From Verrucomicrobiales bacterium (lineage in GTDB: Bacteria > Verrucomicrobiota > Verrucomicrobiia > Verrucomicrobiales > DEV007), in contig PAAG01000038.1 in NCBI GenBank assembly GCA_002698785.1, positions 1-64,000 of the forward strand: a stretch of DNA of 64,000 nucleotides. The letters run 5' to 3'. Below the pieces are notes generated by a model, which ran no database searches, was not told where the DNA came from, and saw nothing but the letters and a program-made list of their open reading frames with translations. How positions within the stretch are numbered: the first letter of the stretch is position 1; every line of letters begins with the position of its first letter. A program made the translations under genes and the position numbers. Below, piece by piece: positions 60,897-64,000 of the stretch.

Positions 60897-62204
60897 ATGG
60901 AAATCATTCGCGGACTTTCCCTTTTCCGCCTGAAGCGATCCGTTATCCTCGGGATTAAGAGTCTCTGGATGCACAAGCTTCGTTCCCTTCTTACAGCGTT
61001 GGGAATCGTTTTCGGTGTTTGCTCTGTGATCGCCATGCTTGCAATCGGCGAAGGGGCCAGTTACGAGGCGCAACAGCAGATTAAAGAGCTTGGTAGTCAG
61101 AACATCATCCTCTCGTCGGTCAAGCCTACCAATAACACCACGGCAGGGGAGCAGGAGCGATCATTGATTCTCGAATACGGGCTGAACTACAAGGATATGG
61201 CCCAGATCCAGGCAACAGTTCCGGGAGTCCGAGTGGTCGTGCCGGCCAGAGAGATGAAGGACTTTCTATGGAATAATTCCCAGAGTGTCGATGGCCTTGT
61301 CCTGGGCTCGGTTTCCTGGTTTCCAGAAATGAGGAACCGCGATATGATGCGAGGGCGATTTTTTACCGAGATCGAAATGTCTAATCGATCCGCCGTATGT
61401 GTGCTTACACAAAGCCTCGCGCGCCAACTATTTCCTCTGGATGAACCGATCGGGCAGACGGTGCGAGTGCAGACCAGTTATTTTCGTGTCATTGGAATTA
61501 TCGAAGACGACCCGGCTGTGGCCGCTTCGGAGGCGGAGTTGGAGGGATCTTCTGAGTCGGGAGAGGGGATGGAAATGATGATTCCTATTACCACCTTGAA
61601 AGACCATTTCGGAGACGTTCTTTTTAAGTATCGCTCCGGGAGTTTTGAGGCGGAAAAGGTGGAGCTTCACGAAGTTACCGTCCGTATCGATACGCCGGAG
61701 CGAGTGATGCCTGCGGCGCTTGCTATTCAGCATATCCTCGAGCGCAATCACAAAGAAGTGGATTACAAGATGACTGTTCCTCTAGATCTATTAAGACGTG
61801 CGGAGAGGACGAAGCAAATTTTCAATATCGTGTTAGGGTCTATTGCCGCAATTTCGCTTCTTGTGGGGGGCATCGGCATTATGAATATCATGCTGGCGAC
61901 TGTGACGGAGAGGACCAGGGAGATTGGTATCAGGCGTGCATTGGGGGCAAAGAAAAAGGACATCGTTATGCAGTTTCTCATCGAGACTGTGATGTTGTCA
62001 GGCGCTGGTGGATTTCTGGGAGTGGTTCTGGGGCTGGCGATTCCTATTTTGATCAGTCATTTCGCTGAGATGAAAACGATCATCGAATTCTGGGCTCCCA
62101 CGCTGGCATTCACGATCTCTGTTGTGATCGGTGTTTTGTTCGGTATTTACCCTGCCTTCCGTGCTGCCGATATGAACCCCGTTGAAGCGTTGCGGCACGA
62201 GTAA
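60897..62204 (+). CDS. MacB/FtsX-type ABC permease
   Basis: A 435-residue permease with four membrane helices: one N-terminal (about 27-48, LLTALGIVFGVCSVIAML) and three in the C-terminal FtsX domain (about 310-430). The first part matches the MacB_PCD region: GEGASYEAQQQIKELGSQNI, GLNYKDMAQI, and a large periplasmic domain (50-305). The FtsX core contains VGGIGIMNIMLATVTERTRE, GIRRALGAKKKDIVMQFL, and GVLFGIYPAFRAADMNPVEA. ATG 60897 is used; GTG 60888 is possible. It completes the tripartite operon and is closed by a terminator. Confidence 0.94.
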   Translation: MEIIRGLSLFRLKRSVILGIKSLWMHKLRSLLTALGIVFGVCSVIAMLAIGEGASYEAQQQIKELGSQNIILSSVKPTNNTTAGEQERSLILEYGLNYKDMAQIQATVPGVRVVVPAREMKDFLWNNSQSVDGLVLGSVSWFPEMRNRDMMRGRFFTEIEMSNRSAVCVLTQSLARQLFPLDEPIGQTVRVQTSYFRVIGIIEDDPAVAASEAELEGSSESGEGMEMMIPITTLKDHFGDVLFKYRSGSFEAEKVELHEVTVRIDTPERVMPAALAIQHILERNHKEVDYKMTVPLDLLRRAERTKQIFNIVLGSIAAISLLVGGIGIMNIMLATVTERTREIGIRRALGAKKKDIVMQFLIETVMLSGAGGFLGVVLGLAIPILISHFAEMKTIIEFWAPTLAFTISVVIGVLFGIYPAFRAADMNPVEALRHE

Positions 62205-62209
62205 ACAAA

Positions 62210-62236
62210 AAACCCGGCGAGGATATCGCCGGGTTT
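62210..62236 (+). terminator. Terminator of the tripartite efflux operon
   Basis: AAACCCGGCGA (62210-62220), loop GGATA and TCGCCGGGTTT (62226-62236) form an 11-bp stem six bases after the permease stop; the symmetric A/T flanks could also serve the converging EF-hand gene. Confidence 0.9.
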
Positions 62237-62267
62237 CTGTATGTTCGGGGTGGTGTTGAGGAAATGG

Positions 62268-63206
62268 TTAGGCCTTTGTATCTGAGTCGCTCTCAGATTT
62301 TTCCATTTCGGGGCGCTTCTTCTCCGGTGGTGCAGAATATTTTCGCATTTCGCCGTAAACTTTTTCGAGTTCGGATTTGCTCACAAGCCCGTCTGCATCG
62401 GTATCGGCTTTGCGGAGTTTGCTCCACATTTCGCCGGGGACTTCGCTTTCGGCCAATTTGCCGTCCTTGTCTTCGTCGTAGCGAGAAAAGATTGCGACTG
62501 GTCCGCCTGATGTAGCTCCCGCTCTGCCTCCGGGGCCTTTGCCACCTTCGCCGCGCATTCCTCTCATTGCCGCAAAACCTGCTGCCATTTCTTCTTTTGT
62601 CAGGACTCCGTCGTTATCTTTGTCCATGCGGCTCATTCGCTCCCATGCCTGTTCGGGGACTTCATCTTTGGAAATGTCACCGTCACCGTTCTTATCTGCG
62701 CGTTTCAGGAAATCTGCACCTTTGCCTTTCCCTTTTCCGGGACCCTCTGCGGAACCGGGGCGACCTTCCGGACGGCCTGCAGCGACTTCTTCTTTGGTTA
62801 CTGCGCCGTCCTTATCGGAGTCGAGACGGGAAATGCGCGACCATACTTCGGCGGGCAACTCGTCTTCAGTGAGTTTTCCGTCGCTGTTCTTATCGGCGCG
62901 CTGAAAAAGTTCTCCGGGATTTCCTTTTGGACCACCTGGTCCCTTGCCTTTGCCGCCACCGGGTCGACCTGCCATCAATTCCTGTGGGCTGATCATGCCG
63001 TCGTTGTCTTTGTCGAGGCGGCTCATTCGTTCCCAACGTTCTCCTGCCTCTTCTTTGGAGATGGACTTGTCGTCGTTGGTGTCGAGTTGTTTGAAAAAGG
63101 AACCGTCTCCTTTTCCTCTGCCAGGTTTGCCTGCGCCCTCGTCAGCTGCCCAAGTGGGGGAGATGAGAGCGAGAGATGCAGATATCGTGAGTGCGATGTG
63201 CTTCAT
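62268..63206 (-). CDS. Secreted protein with eight EF-hand motifs
   Basis: A 312-residue exported protein. The signal peptide KHIALTISASLALISPTWAA is followed by eight calcium-binding loops: DTNDDKSISKEE, DKDNDGMISPQE, DKNSDGKLTEDE, DSDKDGAVTKEE, DKNGDGDISKDE, DKDNDGVLTKEE, DEDKDGKLAESE and DTDADGLVSKSE. The loops are arranged in pairs and separated by Gly/Pro/Lys-rich linkers (GKGKGPGGPKG, GRPEGRPGSAEG). It should bind several calcium ions outside the cytoplasm, possibly as a structural or surface protein. Repeat structure suggests expansion by duplication of an EF-hand pair plus linker. Confidence 0.93.
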   Translation of the reverse strand: MKHIALTISASLALISPTWAADEGAGKPGRGKGDGSFFKQLDTNDDKSISKEEAGERWERMSRLDKDNDGMISPQELMAGRPGGGKGKGPGGPKGNPGELFQRADKNSDGKLTEDELPAEVWSRISRLDSDKDGAVTKEEVAAGRPEGRPGSAEGPGKGKGKGADFLKRADKNGDGDISKDEVPEQAWERMSRMDKDNDGVLTKEEMAAGFAAMRGMRGEGGKGPGGRAGATSGGPVAIFSRYDEDKDGKLAESEVPGEMWSKLRKADTDADGLVSKSELEKVYGEMRKYSAPPEKKRPEMEKSESDSDTKA

Positions 63207-63281
63207 AACTAGATCGTTTGATTCGATCCATGTAACACCGCGATTGAAAGCAAGTTTCGTTTTCTGAGGAAAAGTGTTTTT

Positions 63282-64000
63282 CTACGCTCTCTTTCGACGT
63301 GTGACTACGTGCTTCGCCACGACGTCTCCGACAGCTCCGGTGAGGATTACGGCTCCAATGATTGCGAACTCGATGTTCTGTGGAATCTCGTCCACCAGGG
63401 TAATCATATTCCGAAGCAGTTGAATGAGCGCTGCTCCTATGACAACTCCCAGGATAGTGCCCGAGCCTCCGCGCAGACTGCAGCCGCCCAGGACTGCCGC
63501 AGCAATGGCGAATAGTTCGTAGAAATTGCCGAAGTCATTCGGTTGGCCGGAATTGGAATCGAGTACGAACAAAAGCCCTCCAAATCCCGCAAGCATTGCA
63601 GAAATGACATAGGCAGAAACAATCACTTTGTTAGTGTTGATGCCGCTGTAGCGGGCGGCGTCTTCGTTGTTTCCCAATGCCAGAAGATGGCGTCCAAAAA
63701 CGGTTCGATTCAGCAGGATTGCAGCGAGGATTGCTATCACGAACAGGATGAGAAAAGGAATGGGAATTCCGAATTCTGAAGTGATTGGGATTTCTCCGTT
63801 GGCTAGCCACTTCAGCCACTGCAGTTCGTCTCCCAGTCCGGCGGTCTGATCGTGGGTGAAACCGCGAGTGATTCCCCGGTACATGAGTAGCCCGCACAGG
63901 GTCACGATGAAAGGTTGCAACTTTAGCCCTGTGATGAGCAACCCGTGGAACAGACCGATGAGGAGAATGACCACAATGGTTACCGGAAGAACAATCCACA
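63282..64000 (-). CDS. Sugar ABC transporter permease (RbsC-like), partial
   Basis: The C-terminal part of a ribose-type (BPD_transp_2) permease, read from the window's right edge to the stop at 63282. The visible product has about six membrane helices and the family pattern LKLQPFIVTLCGLLMYRGIT, GLGDELQWL, FGRHLLALGNNEDAARYSGI with the ATPase contact loop, and GGCSLRGGSGTILGVVIGA. The reading frame stays open to the edge (WIVLPVTIVV before the first internal start), so the true start is outside the window. Neighbouring ATPase or binding-protein genes would be expected to the right. Substrate probably a monosaccharide or similar. Confidence 0.9.
   Translation of the reverse strand, partial: WIVLPVTIVVILLIGLFHGLLITGLKLQPFIVTLCGLLMYRGITRGFTHDQTAGLGDELQWLKWLANGEIPITSEFGIPIPFLILFVIAILAAILLNRTVFGRHLLALGNNEDAARYSGINTNKVIVSAYVISAMLAGFGGLLFVLDSNSGQPNDFGNFYELFAIAAAVLGGCSLRGGSGTILGVVIGAALIQLLRNMITLVDEIPQNIEFAIIGAVILTGAVGDVVAKHVVTRRKRA

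Noticed and set aside
1-64000. tRNA or rRNA genes
   Set aside because: Reading both strands by eye I found no convincing T-loop/acceptor arrangement or rRNA sequence; a covariance search would be decisive.

Overview
The window looks like chromosomal DNA of a free-living Verrucomicrobiota member (inference). The pointers are an LL-diaminopimelate aminotransferase (DapL), a Gld-type ABC locus with a DUF4340 protein, a protein kinase fused to an FGE-sulfatase domain, a one-enzyme sulfatase, a DUF1080 protein, a secreted protein with eight EF-hands and a large U32 protein. A related PVC-group lineage cannot be excluded. Genes are dense, several convergent pairs share or nearly share stop codons, and no rRNA, tRNA, CRISPR array, insertion sequence or prophage was recognised. 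The only structural RNA recognised is RNase P RNA (rnpB).

Layout: 0-15.5 kb holds hisF, a DUF4912-like gene with xerC, a ClC-type channel, msrB, two small envelope proteins, a hybrid histidine kinase, the gldA-gldF-gldG-DUF4340 operon, xthA and rdgB. From 15.4 to 18.35 kb a serine/threonine kinase-FGE fusion lies between intact rdgB and a decayed second rdgB copy, bounded by 147-bp direct repeats differing at three positions. From 18.4 to 24.1 kb are a U32 protein, a possible glycosyltransferase and a two-gene polysaccharide-type ABC exporter. From 24.1 to 29.8 kb are trpF, a class V aminotransferase, a PGPGW-like membrane protein, an isolated nuoB-nuoC pair, a secreted S10 carboxypeptidase and a small secreted protein.

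The region 29.87-33.92 kb is the best candidate for an undescribed system. It is a tightly packed five-gene minus-strand operon with two COG0523/CobW-type metallochaperone GTPases, two unrecognised proteins and a helical-repeat protein. Two tandem 21-bp palindromes of Fur/Zur-like architecture overlap a promoter whose start point would fall on the first codon, so the transcript would be leaderless. Just beyond lie an eight-codon ORF with a perfect Shine-Dalgarno, an intrinsic terminator with no annotated gene in front of it, and three ATCATT-N4-ATCATT repeats.

From 35.2 to 47.4 kb are dapL, an IF-1 paralogue, orphan oppD/oppF ATPases, a DUF1080 protein, a YugP-like protein without its zinc motif, a Coa1-like protein, a NYN/OST-HTH RNase-like protein and pstS-pstC-pstA-pstB, in which PstC carries a very large non-cytoplasmic insertion. 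From 47.4 to 64 kb are an FHA-cyclase, a PhoD-like phosphatase, a sulfatase overlapping an Nramp-related transporter, rnpB, a FadL-like porin overlapping a histidine kinase, a TolC-HlyD-MacB-type tripartite efflux operon, the EF-hand protein and the start-truncated end of a sugar ABC permease.
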